From Tretioscincus oriximinensis (lineage: Eukaryota; Chordata; Lepidosauria; Squamata; Gymnophthalmidae): a stretch of DNA of 64,000 bases. This document shows positions 1-47,759 of the stretch, piece by piece (position 1 is the first letter of the stretch; every line of letters begins with the position of its first letter). Location: assembly GCA_022410635.1 (NCBI GenBank), contig JAJVDF010000260.1:1591943-1655942 (forward strand), in the 5' to 3' direction. A model generated the notes under the pieces. It made no database searches, had not been told where the DNA came from, and saw nothing but the letters and a program-made list of their open reading frames with translations. A program made the position numbers and the translations under genes.

Positions 1-366
1 GCCCCTTCAGCAAGCCCCTTCCTCCTCATGCCCCCCCTCCCTTGCCCCTTAACCTGTGCCCTTCACCCCTCCGCCCATGGTTAAGGGGCACAGAACTGCC
101 TGTGCCCTTCTGAAACTCTTTCTCTTCATATCTCCCCCCCAAAGAAAACCCATAATGCCATTTTGCCACCTTCTCAGCTTTATGAGTCTTTCCCTATTCT
201 CTTTGTCAGTTCCAGGGCTTCCAGATAATGAACCAACTAGTTTCTTGACCTTTTTGTATGCAAAAGGATTCCCACAATATNCTGCTAAAGTTAGTCTGGG
301 TTCCTAGATCCCCTGACAACTATGGGTCACATTTGAGATTTCCTAAGTTTCTGTATGCAAACGGAC

Positions 367-397
367 ACCCCCCCCCCCACACACACACACACACATA
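367..397 (+). repeat. Poly-C plus (CA)n run
   Basis: A C11 stretch followed by nine CA units. Confidence 0.8.
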
Positions 398-760
398 CCC
401 AATGGATGTTAGACTGGCAAATTCAGGGCCATCCAACAATTGAACTTACCAAGGCTTTTCTTGACTTTTGCATGTGGAGGCCCAGCAGGTGTTAGACTAA
501 TGTCAGTGTGGGGGGATCAGGGCAAAGGGGTGTGTGTGTTCTTCTGCATTGAAAAAGTCCAAGAAACCCAGATGCACCTGATAGTTAGGCTCAGGATCTG
601 GAAAACTTCAACAGAATATTTGATGTAATTCACTTTTTTCCATTCCCTTCTGCACCCAGGGTTTTGAGGGTTTTGTTTTACAATTCCCCAGTCATTTAGC
701 TTTTTCCTGTCGTTCTCCCAATTCTTTTGACTTCATTTTCTATGGGTTTTCCCTAATGCT

Positions 761-832
761 TTTACTTGCTCCGTCGTCCAGACGTTTTATGGCATTTTTA
801 CTTGCTCCGTCGTCCAGACGTTTTATGGCATT
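761..832 (+). repeat. Tandem duplication, two units of about 36 bp
   Basis: ttacttgctccgtcgtccag followed by acgttttatggcat occurs twice without change. Confidence 0.85.
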
Positions 833-1274
833 TTTATGGCGTTCCCGAGTCCTGTGTATTCCCTATTTTCCCCCCTATCTTGACCTGCTTGACCTCTCCT
901 TGCTCGGCTCCTAATTGAAGGTTTTTATAGCCTGGTGGTCCTTTTCAGGAAGAAAAATGAGGAATCCAAAATAGGATACAGTGAAACCTTTTAATTCCTT
1001 TCCTTTCCTTTTTCTGTCCTCTCTGTTTGCTTCCTTTCCACAGGTCCTGTGTTCTTCATCCACCTGAGCCTGACTGTTTCTCTTCCTCAAATACTGTTAG
1101 TCTTTGGTTTGGGTTTTGCCTTTTTCTTCTGCCTGAGAATGCCTAGAAGCTTTTGCGAGATCATTGTGAAGGTCAGGATGGTGGGCTAGATCAGGGTTAT
1201 CATGTAAAATCCAGGATAAAAAATGTGCAAATATAAATGGGTGCTGCGGGTAATAGAAGGTGTACCTGGTGAAA

Positions 1275-1450
1275 AGTTACCTCTTGGCCCCTGTCCCCAC
1301 TGGGGTGCATTCTGGACTATACCTCAGGATAGGTGCCTGCCATCCGCCTGCTAGTGTAGGCTATGGCAGGCCCCGAATGGCATGTGGATAGCCAAGCTCC
1401 ATCCCGAGATATAAACCAGAATAAGGCTCAGTGGGGCCTTAGTATTGTGG
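1275..1450. mobile_element. Foldback MITE-like repeat (GGCTCAGT family)
   Basis: Left gcccctgtccccactggggt and right accagaataaggctcagtgg form imperfect inverted ends around a centre with ctagtgtaggctatggcagg. Same layout as the copy at 48190. Confidence 0.55.
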
Positions 1451-1639
1451 CAATTACTCCTATCTACCTCTGGGGACGGAGCTTTCTGTGAGAGATTAGA
1501 AAAGGGAACTTGGGATATAAATGGAAGTGTAAACTTAGTGTGCAGCAACAGCAGTGAAAAAAAGCAAATTGAAAATTAGGGGTAATTAGGAAGGAAATCA
1601 GAAATAAGCTGGCAAGTGTCTTTTGGCCTCTTTATAACT

Positions 1640-2245
1640 CTATGGTGAGTCCACATTTGGAATACTGTGAACAAGTCTTAGAAAAGATACTCTGGAATTG
1701 GAGAAGGTGCAGAAAAGGGCAACAGGAAGAATCAGGGTGGTGGAACAAAGCCTCTTGGGAAATCAGGTTCAACGGCTCGGTCTCTTCAGCTCTGAAAAAT
1801 GGTGTTTAAGAGGTGCTATGACTAAAGGGTATAAAATCGTTCGTATGACGTGTGAGTCAAATAGGGAGAACATTAAGACCAGGGGATGCTATGTAGCTTA
1901 TAGGCAGACAAGGAAAGGTATTGTTTTTACCCAGGGTGACATTGGTTTCTATGGAATTCACTTCCAGAAGAGGTAGCAGTAGCTAACAGCTTGCTAGTTT
2001 TAAGATAGGATCAGCCAAGTTCATGGGAAACAGGTATATCAGTAGCTACTAAGATCCTGCCTCCAGGATGGAGCAACAGGCAGAATTCCTGAAATGCCAC
2101 TTGCAGGAACAAGCAAAGGTTTTGCCTCTTCCTTCTGCTTGAAGCGCCCAGGGGCTGGTGAGGCAGAATGCTGGACTAGATAGGATGCAGCACTGTTCAC
2201 CCACAGGGTTCCTGTTATGTCCTGTGGCCATTAAAAGTGTAAATT
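1640..2245 (+). mobile_element. CR1-like LINE 3' end
   Basis: Starts in the decayed C-terminal coding part (gagtccacatttggaatactgtg, then ggagaaggtgcagaaaaggg) and runs through the squamate-type 3' UTR (ggaattcacttccagaagag, gatggagcaacaggcag, gaatgctggactagat). The protein is broken by stops. Confidence 0.7.
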
Positions 2246-2304
2246 TCTATCCTAGATTTTATCTACTAATCCTTGGCTGGAGATTCTGTGGCTTGGTCCA
2301 CGGA

Positions 2305-2590
2305 AGAGGCGCGATGGCACAATGGTTAAGAACGTGCCTTTCAACAGGGAGGTTGTTTGTTNGAGGCCCACGCGTCTGCCATGGAAGAGGGGCGAGCGCC
2401 CTCTATTGCCTTAGCTTTAGCCAACCTAGCTGTTCGAAAGCGAGCAACTACAAGTAGCTGAATAGGTACTATCGTCGCAATGTGGCGGGGAAGATAGATG
2501 GGCAAAAAATAAGCTTGTAGGCTGCTTTGAGTCCCTTTGGGTGAGAAAAGCAGAGCATAAAAAGCCAGTTCTTCATCTCCTTTTCCTCTT
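2305..2590 (+). mobile_element. tRNA-derived SINE (family 2)
   Basis: The head cgatggcacaatggttaaga resembles a tRNA A box; the tail gctgctttgagtccctttgg, then gtgagaaaagcagagcataa is shared with copies at 22080 and 29565. Confidence 0.6.
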
Positions 2591-3254
2591 TCTCTGGTGC
2601 TTTTACGGTCTTATATGTGCTGAATAGATGACTGGGCAGGTTGGAAATACAGTAGATGCTTCTAAAAGATACTTGTAGCTAGTTGGGATGAGGTGACATG
2701 ACTGCCTGGGAATGTGCAGAAGCAATTGATGGGTTACTGTGGGCCACAGGATGCTAGAATATAAGGGTGATGGCCGGATCCATTAGGCCTGTCTGCATCT
2801 TCCCCTGCCCTTTATTTAGTGCCCAAAAATGGGGGACTTGCACCATGCCTCCTTTCTAGCTTGAATTAGCACCTAATCTGGGNTGCTAATTGCTCTGAGC
2901 CACGAAGGAGAGGCATAGCCCCTGTTTGCATGGTTCACATTCTGGCACCTCCAAAGAAGGACTGGGAGAAATGCCCCTCTGAAACTTTTGGAGNCTCATA
3001 GCAGCTGGTGTTGGGTGTNTTAAGCAAAAGAGACAAGTGGCCTGATGCAGTTGAAGTTTACTTTTAGTCTTTCCCGTTTGCTATGTTTANTTTCTGCATT
3101 AAGCCATCCCAAACATCTACCAAGTGGCAGCCCAGAATACTAAGATGCAGCCCAGAATAAGACTCAGGGCTGAGAGGGCCTAAGCCTCTCTTCCATACAC
3201 AGGAACAGAATCTCCCTTAGAATAAAGTAGCTTTCGTTACGGTCCCAGAGGTAC

Positions 3255-3830
3255 ATAATTAAAAGGCACGGCATGTTTAAAATCAATGGGATAAAATCCA
3301 TAAGGTAGCAAAATTATGTTCCCTGTCACACAACACTAGGACCAGGGGGCATCCATAAAACTGATGGGCAGAAGGGTTAGGACAGACAAGGGCAGGCTTC
3401 AGACAGGCAAGAGGCAGTGGTAGTTCGCAGCTTGGATAGCTTCAAGGCAGGATTAGACAAGTTCATGGAAGCTAAGGTTATGAACAGCTACTAGGATGAA
3501 TCGTTTGATCCTGCCTCCGAGAGGGAGCAACAGGCAGGTAAGGTTTTGCCTTTGCATTCTGCAGGAGATGCCCAGGGACAATGGTGGGCCTGTGCAGACT
3601 ATGGCAGCCCCCATTTGGTTCATCCACATGCCTGTGGCACATTTGGCACATCCACTAGCATGTGAATGGCAAGTTCCTATTCAAAGAGTTGAGAACAACT
3701 GGAGGTTTTGCCTCTTCCATCTGCTTGAAATGCCCAGGGGCAACCGAGTGAGACAGAAGGCTGGACTAGATGGGCATCTGTGGCTTCATTCAGTAGGGTT
3801 TCTCTTAGCTTCTAGGTTCGTGTATACTAA
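3255..3830 (+). mobile_element. CR1-like LINE 3' UTR
   Basis: Contains cacacaacactaggaccagg, gattagacaagttcatggaa and gaaggctggactagatgggc, the hallmark order of this tail family, with an insertion-like stretch (about 3590-3700) resembling the foldback repeat at 1275. Confidence 0.6.
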
Positions 3831-5224
3831 AGCCTTAGTATATTTCTATGATAGGTTTTATTATGATAGCACAAAACCAAGCCACACTGAATGTTCCCTG
3901 AAGGTGGCCATCTTGTCTCCTGGGGATCCACTGCACAGTAAGTACAATAGGCAACCCTTGGCTCTGCCTATGGAGAGTTCCCCATTGCATAATGGGTCTG
4001 AGGAAGGTGGGCCCTTGGCTTCCCTTTGAATGAACTAGCATGTGAATGGAAACTCCTGGTTCCCTTGCTGGTCCTATGTGGAATCACCCTCAGAGGCCTA
4101 CAGATTCCTGGCCTGTTGGTTTGTCCCAAGGGGTCATGCTAGTAGCTTATTGTTGACTTTTGTTCCTCCTGTTGACCTTTAAAAAGTGCCGTAGAATCTT
4201 ATCAGCTGTTCAGTTTCAGGAGGTTTGGGGTAATCGCAAAAAGTTATTGGTGACCTTTATTTTTTACCATCAAAAGAGGCCCGTTTCTCCCCTGTACAGT
4301 GTGAAAAAGGTGATCCAGGATTCATTAGAAATTGCATCTCTTCTGCAGTCATGAAAGGTGCAAATTTCTATCCGGATTTTGTCGGGAAATCCTGCTTCCT
4401 CTGGATCTTGGATGTATTGGCAACCCCTTAATCATGTCCTAAAACATTTTTAGCAGGCTTTTCTTAAATTGTTCTGTCAGCTACCTCTATGCCTTATTTT
4501 CCACTCCTTGTTTGTTCCCAGCGGATCTGAGAACCTGGGTGGTTACCGTTTCTAGGCCAGAGGGGAACTGGCAAACTTTTTGCACTCCCATGGGACTGTA
4601 GTTTCAAAAATCAAGTTGTGTAAGACTTCTGGTTTGGCAGTGTGCAGTTTAAAAATGTGCATGCATCATTAACTGCATCCCATAATCATTGTTTATATTG
4701 TATGATAACACTGGAAGAGTTTTAGATTAAAAAAATCAACGTCAGGATTATCTTTATCCTATCTTCTATACCTCTTGTCGGTAGGGAAATTAATAGCAAT
4801 CTGATCTAGTGACTTTCCCTATTCAGCCATGACTTTTAAGTTTCATCCAATAAATCCATTGGGTGTAGGCTTAGGAAATTAATTATTAAGAAACAGCAAC
4901 AACTTCATCAAGGATTCTTAGCTATAAAATGGACACTGCTGAAAGTTAAGGACATTTTATGAGTCCCAAAAAATGCACTTGAATAGATATATTTCCACTT
5001 CATTAGAGGTTCCCAAGAATACATCATAATTTTTTGGAATTAGCAGATAAGAGTTGATATACTTATGTCTTAGATGCCAATTTACGTGCTATGTTAATGA
5101 AAGATCTTATCTGCGTACAATTTGGAAAACTAGTCAGACTTGCATTTGGTTGTATTTCAAGTACCTGGGTTTTTTTATTTTTATTTTTTGCAAGTTATAA
5201 TGATCTAGGAATTCGTGACAGTTT

Positions 5225-5458
5225 GATGGATGGATGTCTGGATGTTGCCTCTGGGATGGAGCAACAGGCAGGACTCCTGAAATACCATTTGCAGGGAGTC
5301 ATGAACAGGAGCATATTTTGCTTTCCTCTGTTCGGACTGCCCAGGTGCATCTGGTGGGCCTCTGTGTGACACAGAATGCTGGACTTGATGGGCTGTGGCC
5401 TGATCCAGTATGGCTCTTCTTATGTTCTTATGTTCTTATGTTCTTATGTTCTTATGAG
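5225..5458 (+). mobile_element. CR1-like LINE 3' tail
   Basis: A well-preserved tail from gatgttgcctctgggatgga to tggctcttcttatgttctta, ending in four copies of TTATGTTC, the terminal repeat typical of CR1-class LINEs. Confidence 0.75.
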
Positions 5459-6477
5459 ATAGTTGCATTTTCAAGTCTTGGATATCCAGTGAAGCAGTTG
5501 GAAGTTTTAATAGCCATCCCGAGCAGAAACCCTTTAAATTTAGATTGAACGTCTGCCTGCTTTTTTGGAAATTAAATTCTCGAGAAATGAACAGGCCTTG
5601 ACACCCATATTGGTGGTTGTTAATTGAAAGCAACAAAAGCTACATGCGCCACCCTATGGTTGGCCGCCCTGAGACCTCCGAGTATAGGGCGGGATACAAG
5701 TACAAATAAATAAATAAGTTAATAAATAAATAAATTGTTGGAGTCCATAGGATAGAAGCCATTTGCATGCAGCACATGCGTTTTTCCATTTGTGTGTCCA
5801 TAAAGTACACTTTCCTAAACACTGTAATTAGCATCCAGGCCTCCGTCGCTGCTGTATATACTTTGAAATATTTCCACGATTTAATATGTAATCAGAGTCT
5901 ATATGCCTCGGTAATTGAGGGAAATGCTATCCAGGTAATAAAATTATACTATTGGATATCTAAATAAAAACATTGTGTTACCTCCAGGGTTCTTAAGAGT
6001 GGTGTTTGTACTCAGAACTGTTCAGCTGTAATGCGGGATCAGCAGGGGGAAAGTTTAAATTTAGCTTTGTTCAAAAGCTAGCACATTGTTTCGAGGTTTT
6101 CCTCTCTTTGGGTTAAAATATAGAGAGTTCTTAATCTGGTGCATAGTGTATGTCTCAGTTGGAGTCGTTGTTACAACATATGCTGACATTGCAATACCAC
6201 AAGCCGGCGAGAATAAACTGAATTAATTCTGTGGGGTTTAATTCTGAACTAGAGGCGGGCCTACCGAATGCATATCTGTATTTTGATACTCGTGTTTGTA
6301 TTTATGAAGACAATTGGGGCGTGTTCTTGGGGAGAAGACTACAACTCCCATGTGCCTTTGCTTTGAAAAAAACGAATCTTTCTTTTGGATATTCCTCCCT
6401 CCAACCATGGGTTTTGTCTGAATCGAATGGATGCCTCCATATACTGCCTCCAGGTTTCAGAGATAAGGATAGAACAG

Positions 6478-6795
6478 AACCCTAGAACCATGGAGTTGGA
6501 AGGGGCCTTCAGGGCTATGGGGTCCAGCTCAATGCAGGATTCACTAAACCATCCCAGACTATAGATGGCTGCCCAGCCTCTGTTTGAAGGCTTCCAGCAA
6601 AGGAGATTTCACAACCTCAATACTTCCATGTCCCAATGAGAATAAGGTTGATCTCTCTGCTCTGTGAAAAGCCCTTCAGGTATTTGTAGGCAGCCATCAG
6701 GTCTCCTCTCCGTCTTCTCTTTTGCAGANGAAACATCCCCGGATCCTTTAACCCTTCCTCGTAGGGTGTGAGATTTTCTGCCACTTGCTTAAAAC
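6478..6795 (-). mobile_element. CR1-like LINE 3' region, antisense
   Basis: The stretch gaaccatggagttggaaggg followed by caggtctcctctccgtcttctc is the antisense of a classic CR1 3' coding and UTR region. Confidence 0.55.
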
Positions 6796-7159
6796 GGAGA
6801 GCAGGTGAAGGCTTTCCTGCTGCGTGAGATGCCTGGAATCAACTGGTCGACTTGTGTGCAATACGGGTTGTGGTCCAGCATCTCTCCTTTTGGTTCCTTA
6901 CAGGCAGCTTCGTGGCAGAAGGGGTATCGATGGATACTAGAATTGATATCTGGAAACTACTTGTATAGTGGAAGGGCAAGAAGCCTCTAAATCTTGTTTG
7001 CAGGGTTTACCTCCTCCTTGAGCTGTCCAGGAACAATCGCTCCGTCACTGTGTGATGTGGGATGCTGGTGGATTAGGTAGGTTGTGGTCTGGTTCACCTG
7101 AGCCCCCCTTAGGTTCCTATAGGAGGTTCATGGAGGAAAGTGTATCGGTAGATACTAGA

Positions 7160-7440
7160 ATAGATATTTATTTATTTATTTAATTAATTTATACTTATAT
7201 CCCACCCTTTACCCGAAGGTCTTAGAGCGGCCAACCATAGGGGGGNGCACATAGCTTTTGTTACTTTCTCCACAACAGACCCCCTGTGAAGCATACAGGG
7301 CAGAGAGAGTTCTAAAAACTGCGATTGGCCATAGATCACCCAGCTGGTTTCCTGGGGGAATGTAGAATTGAACTGGGAGACTACCAGGAAAGAGCCCAAC
7401 ACTCTAATCACTACACCAAACTGGATACCTCGATACTACT
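7160..7440 (-). mobile_element. tRNA-derived SINE (family 1), antisense
   Basis: Reverse complement of a family-1 SINE: L2-like tail (ttatatcccaccctttaccc), body ctccacaacagaccccctgtg, and the tRNA-like head at ctaatcactacaccaaactgg. Confidence 0.65.
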
Positions 7441-8419
7441 TGGAGGAAGGAGGGTCAAACAGGAAGACCTTAAATCCCATGTTCAAGGAGGGGAGCGTAG
7501 GGGAAGGATCTGCCTCCTCCTTCCGCTTGAGATGCCCAGGGGCTACTGAGGAATTGCCAAGGGGCTGTTTCGAAACACGCTTTTAATCCATCTTCAGTCT
7601 TGGAGAAGTAGGCTGAACCAGAGAAAAACCGGTTGTTGGGACATGTCGGTACAGCGCCTTTGCAAGATTGGACGCTTGTCACTGTGCCATGACCTCGGAT
7701 AGAGATTCTCTCACGTTCTTTGCCTCCTGCTCTCCCTTTTCCATTTCCTGTTCATTTGCTTGATTACCAAAGCAGAAATGACAAACATTTTCAAAATGTG
7801 CTGAAATTGTTGGGGGGGAAACTGGTTCCCCCCCCCCCCCCCCAGTATAGTCTAGTTCTTCAGGAGTGGACATGGATTAAAAGTATGTCTCTGCACAGCT
7901 CCAGTGAAGCTATGCCACTGAAATTCAGCCCAAGAACTGGTTATTCCGAGCTTTCCTTAAAATACTACGACATTGTGCCTCATGCTTGGTGATATGTGAA
8001 ATGAAAACTGACAATTCTTTCGCAGAACCCCTTCTCTAACTGGTTTATCCGTCTCTCCAAGTTTGCTACCTCCTTATATATTAATTAACACTAACAACTA
8101 TCAGTAGGCTGCTTATATTNGCTCACTACACGCCAAAGATCTGGAGATACGGAGCTGCTGAGATGGGAGTCCAATTTCACACCAGATGTTAAGAAATACT
8201 GAAGGCAGCAGACCTTTGAAATAAGCAGTTGCTTAATTCAAGCTGCATTTTAATTATTAATGTCTTACCTATTTTTAGGTGTTCATATCACTTTTATTCT
8301 CTTGTTTCTGTATACAAGCAAGGGGAATGGGTCTTATTTAAAAACCTTTACCCTTGAAAGAATTTGTTTGAATCCTGGTTTTATTCCCCTTAATGAAACA
8401 GTGTTAGAATCTCTTTACA

Positions 8420-9010
8420 TAACAATCAGGAACGCCTACTTCCAGTTGGCTCACCAGTTACGGCTACTTATGGTCAAGGGTGATCTAGTCATACTAGTCC
8501 AAGCTCTGGTAACTTCCAGATTGGACTATAGCAATGGACTCTATATAGAGCTGTCCTTGAAAATGGTTCAGAAGTTGCAGCTGGTGCAGACTGGTGCAGA
8601 CTGGTGACTGGAACACCCAGCCAAGACGCACATCATGCAGGTCTTGAAAGAGCTCCACTGGTTGCTGATTTTCTACCGAGCACAATTCAAGGTTTTGACT
8701 TTAACTTATAAGTTCTTAAATAACTTGGGCCTCAAATATCTAAAGGAACACCTTCTCCAATATCAACCTGCTTGTGCCTTAAGATCAGAGGAGGCCCTCC
8801 TGGTTGTATCACCCCTCTCATCAGTAAATAGAGTGGGAACCCGGGTAAGGCCTTCTTGGTGGTTGCCCCCAGATTATGGCATAGTTTCCCCCTCGAGATG
8901 TGTCATCAGTCACCATCACTGTATTCTTTTAGGAGATCTTTGAAGATGCGCCTCTTTCACCTGACCTTGGATGGAAGGAATGTCATTTTCCTTCCTGTCT
9001 TCATATACTG
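8420..9010 (+). mobile_element. L2-like LINE, C-terminal RT region remnant
   Basis: Frames read TSRLDYSNGLYIELSLK, MVQKLQLVQT, then VLKELHWLLIFYRAQFKVL and YLKEHLLQYQ across frameshifts. This matches the C-terminal part of L2-type LINE ORFs as I remember them. The copy is a pseudogene. Confidence 0.65.
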
Positions 9011-10099
9011 AATGAGTGAATTGTGAAATACAATTTTTTTTCCTTTTAACGTAGCACAGAAGTTACCAATAGGGTTTCCAAAACGTGTTTCAGAAGTTGT
9101 CTAACAGGGAGCGGCATTTTGCAAAGCATTGCACATCTTGGAACGCAGGTGCTGTTACAAGGAGTAATCCTACGATGTTCCAGTTGTGTGAAAATACGGA
9201 ATTTTGGTTGCAAGTTTAATTCCAGCTTGCATGTTAGCCGTGAGAAATCCACTTCTTTACCCTTTGAAGTTCAAGAGGAAACAAATTGCCAGAATAACAT
9301 GGTGACCTGAAATGAAATTGTTCAGCCATAACAGAAGAGATGTTTACTTTAGGCCATTGGCTGCTGGATTTGGAAACAGCCAATATTGTCGTGAATATGA
9401 ATTGAACCTTGATTTTCCTATCTCTTTGCCAGCTCAGTGCTTCTTTTGTATCTAATCCCATTGTTGGATCAGTGAGAAAGGATCCTGCAGTCTTGGATTA
9501 TCAGTTTGGTTTGGCTTCTGCTTTAAATACATGGTTNAAAACAGAAAATTTTGTTGCTTTTTGTTGTTGTCCTTGTTCAGGTTTATTTCTTTGATCATCC
9601 GCCAAGTTATCAATTTGCTAAATATAAAGTAGTTACGGCTAACTCACCATCAAATAATATGCATTTTTCCAAGAGGCAGCCTGTATCCAAGTGGTCTTTT
9701 TGGAATTCAGACCTTCTACAGTCAAAACATTGAATATAGACTTACATGGCTTGCAGTAATTACATGACTTTCAGAGGTTTTCGTGTGTGCAGGACTTACG
9801 AAGTTTAACTTACTTTTATGCTGCTGTAAAACTTGTAGCTTTGGAATTCTATGCAGATGAGAAACTGTTATTGAATATAGTTACGAATTTCTTCCTCTTT
9901 ACTTTGCCTTTTGAATTGTTTTGGCAATTTGTACATACTATTTCTTGGGATTTTTTTGTTTACTCAAGATGTGATCTTTCTGGGCTATAGATCTTGGAAT
10001 AGGAACCTGCCTGCCATGTACAGGCTGGTGATCCTTTGGCTGAGAAAATGCTTTCCTTTGTCTCTCTCTTTCCTCTGGTCGTTAACAAGAAACCCCTGA

Positions 10100-10290
10100 C
10101 ACAACAGCGGCAGTGGATGGAGAAACAGGCAGGACTCCTGAAATATCATTTGCAGGGAGTCATGAACAGGAGCATATTTTGCTTTCCTCTGTTCGGACTG
10201 CCCAGGTGCATCTGGTGGGCCTCTGTGTGAGACAGAATGCTGGACTGGATGGGCTCTGGCCTAATCCAGTATGGCTCTTCTTATGTTCAG
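10100..10290 (+). mobile_element. CR1-like LINE 3' tail
   Basis: Nearly identical to the tail at 5225 (ggagtcatgaacaggagcat, gcatctggtgggcctctgtg). It ends about 290 bp before RPS6KA6 exon 2. Confidence 0.7.
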
Positions 10291-10576
10291 TTTGTGAAAA
10301 GCCTTCATAGAAATGGCGACTGATTAAGTAACAGACACAATGGTCGTTTCTTCACTCTGATTTATTCAGCCTAATAGGGATTTGCCATTCTGTATACCAG
10401 AGCTGACTATAGCTGTATCCTATTCTAAGATATATCCAAGAATATAAGGACCCTAACCCCTGATGCTTCTAAATGGAATTAGAGGTAGGCCCTGAATGAC
10501 CAGAAACCTCACCGATCATTCAACTCTCCTAGGATGTGTCCATTAATATACTTGTTTTCTCTCTTTTCTTCTGCAG

Positions 10577-44690
<34,114 letters not shown>

Positions 44691-46370
44691 TTCCACTGTG
44701 CTGCAAAGCCAAAGGTGGAGTGAGGGGAAGAGGAATCCGGGGCACGGATCTGCCCCTGCCTGGCCTGTGACCGAAGGGGCGCAAACAGGTCCCTCCTGTA
44801 CTACTTGAATCCCGCCTGAGAAAGCGAAAAGGGTCTGCAGGCTCACGGGAAATCCCGCCGTCCATTGAAACGAGTCATTCCGGCTAAACCGCAGCAACCG
44901 CGAGGCGTTTTCGGCACACAGTCGGTTTCAGAAATCTATTAAATTATGTTAATACTTTTAAATACTGTATAGTTTTTGCCCACTTTATATAGACATGGTT
45001 TAGTGGACCATCGACACTCCTCAGAACTGTAGACTGAAAATTGAGAAGCAAAAATAATAATAGAAGGTGTTCAGTATTTTTGCTATTTGGCCCCATTATG
45101 TAAAATGAAGAAGAACAGGAAGAAGAAGAAGAAAAAGAGGAAAAATCCCCACAAAAATTAAACTGNATGTGCTCTAGTTTTGTAAGCGGTTCACTGGATG
45201 AATGGATGACGTTCACTGAAATCATTGGTACTGTCATAGGAGATGTGCCATTGCACAAGGCATGTAGGATTAGAGAAGGGGCTACGAGACAGATCAAAGA
45301 GCTGGAGCACCTCCTCTGAAGTCAGACTGCAACATCTGGGCCTCTCCAGCCCTGAAAGACAGCATTTAAAAGGGGATTGAAGTGTATAAAATCATGCATG
45401 GGATGGATAAGGGGAATAGAGAAAAATATTTTCTCTATTGCACAACACTTAGGATCAGGGGGCATTCTTTGAAACTGATGGGCNGAAGGGTGAGGACAGA
45501 CAAAGGAAAGGATTTATTTCGCCCATAGGGTCATTCGTCTGTGGAATTCACTTCCAGAAGAGGTGATGGTAGCTAGCAGCATGGATAGCTTTAAGACAGG
45601 ATTAGACATATTCATGAAAGCCAAGGGTATAAATAGCTACCAGGATGGATCTCTTGATCCCTCCTCCAAGATAAACAGGCAGTGTTCTTGGAATGCCTTT
45701 TGCAGGGAGTCGAGAACAGGTGAAGATTTTGCTTCTTCTGTTCCAGACTGCCCACGTGCAATTGGTGGCCACAGTGTGAGACAGAAGGCTGGACTAGATG
45801 GGCCCATTTCAGCAGGGCTCCTCTTACGTGCTTATGACTGTGAAAGCTCTTGCTGCCCACCTTTTTCGGGTGAGTTTGTAAGGTGCTATGAGACCCCTTT
45901 AGACATGCTGTTGATAATATCTCCGTAACCTACTGTGTTCTGTTTTTACTTTCTTCCTTCTGTTAAACGATGGATATAAGGCTTGCCCTTACTTATTTAT
46001 TCATACTTTCTAAGGAATTTTTTATGTGTCATTTTTTAAAGAGCCCTCTTGGGCACGGCCGAGATAGCTGCTAACACCCACGTGTATTATAAACCAGGTA
46101 AAGTTGCAAAATTGAAATTGCATTAAAACTTCCTCAAAGCGTTCCGAATTTCTCGTCCTCGTGGAGGTAAAAAGGGGAAAGAAACATTCTTCTAGAAGCA
46201 AGTACCATAGCAGATGCTATTGTATTCCTTAAGAAAACACAAAGCTTAGGCTAAGGTAGATCAAAACGTAGAATCACCTCTAGCACTTACCTGTACGGTA
46301 CTATTTCAGAGGATGTTGTTTGTCTGGGGTTTTTTGTTCTAAAATAAAGAATTACAGCTTCGGCTTAGTT
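44691..46370 (+). other. RPS6KA6: RPS6KA6 3' UTR, end uncertain
   Basis: No coding signal follows the stop codon. An AATAAA at 46343-46348 is one candidate polyadenylation signal, with no visible proof of use. A CR1 LINE tail (45310-45845) is embedded here, so part of the UTR may be transposon-derived. The true end could lie further downstream. Confidence 0.4.
45310..45845 (+). mobile_element. CR1-like LINE 3' UTR, in the RPS6KA6 3' region
   Basis: Nearly complete tail: ctgaaagacagcatttaaaa, tataaaatcatgcatgggat, tggaattcacttccagaaga, cagaaggctggactagatgg. Confidence 0.75.
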
Positions 46371-47755
46371 GCCATACTGTGAACTTTCCAGATAGCTGTT
46401 TGCAAGTGCAAGAAATAACTTATTGAATAGTTGTAGCTGAAGATTATAACCAGTGTTTAAATTGCCATTAAACATGCTAGAAATATGTACAGTAACAAAA
46501 ACATTGGGAGCAGAAAAAGAAGGGAAAATGTCAATATGTAGTTTTTAAATTCAGTATACGAGATAGTTGCTTCTAGGCATAAAATTTCAGGCTAAGAAAG
46601 AGATTAATATCCCCTTCATGTCCATCTTATCAGTGAATATCGAATTGCTTTTTCCAACTATTTAATCTCACTCATTTCCCAGACACTACAGGCATCTATT
46701 TTTAAGATATTCGTTCTCCTTTATGGATGAATTACTTGCCTGGGTTTTCACTGTGGAAGACAGGAAGCCTGTAGCTGAGCCAGTAATTTCAGGGAGGGAA
46801 TCAGGAGAATTAAATTGGATAGTAGTAACTAGGGAGAAGGGCCTTGTGCGTCTTTATAAACTAAATGCTAACAAATTTACCTGATTTGATTGCATATCAT
46901 TCTTCCCTATGCTCAGGCTCTGTGCCTCAAGACTTGAGGATAACAGAGATCTGGTGTAAACCAGGCATCTTAACACCAGTTCCATGTAGGGTGACGGAAC
47001 CCAACGTTAAGAACAAAATTAGTACAAACATGGAGTAAGTAAGAATTGCAGAAGGAAAATCAACATAGCCTTTCCAAAAGTAAACTATGCCTTAAGGATA
47101 CATTAGTAAATTTGTTCACAAAGGTGACCCAGTTGGCCTGAACTATCTGGACATCAGTCATAGAATAAGGCAGGTCCTGCCCTGAGTTAAAACTTGCCAA
47201 AGAAGAGGGAACAGGGGAGAAGTAAATGGTTAATTCAGAGTGGACAGAAGCAAAACCTGAAGTTGCCAAGGTTTAGAAATGGGGCCTGTGCATTTTAAAA
47301 TACTCTAGAGGCATAAATGGTCTAGAGTTTATTGGCGTAACGAAAAGACGACAGAGGTTTGTGAATAGGCCCAAAGGCACCTCTTGACATTGGGGTAGTG
47401 AGAATTAAGTAAGAAATGTGGGTCAATCTTTGCAAGGGCAAAATAATGTGCATGGGAACAAAGGACCCCAATGGTTCCTGTGAACTAGTAGAAACCGAAT
47501 TTTCTGTCATAGGCCAAAAATGGATTTGGGTCTTCTGGTAGACCTGTGCAAAGCGGCAGTGAAAAAAAAGCAAACTCAGTGCTAAGAGGTATTAGGAAGG
47601 GAATAAGAAACCAGTTTCTTAGCATCATTGGGCCTTTTCAGACTCCATGCTGTGGGTTACATGTGGGTCTTTGAGCATAATCCTGGGGAAGATCCAGGAC
47701 AGATGATCAAAGAATGAGGAGGATCTGGAATGAAAATTTGGAATGAGGGCGCAGC
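46370..47755. other. Intergenic stretch without recognised feature
   Basis: AT-rich unique-looking sequence. The parts at 46900-47560 may be old repeat, but I see no clear family, no splice-bounded exon and no RNA gene. Confidence 0.4.
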
Positions 47756-47759
47756 ATCT

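Larger units (their letters stand above)
1..10576. other. Repeat-rich DNA, probably RPS6KA6 intron 1
   Basis: I see no exon with splice signals and conserved protein here, and no CpG-rich promoter. The span holds CR1 and L2 LINE tails, tRNA-derived SINEs, a foldback MITE and short simple repeats, listed separately. RPS6KA6 exon 1 is expected upstream of 10577 and is either outside the window or too short to recognise. Confidence 0.6.
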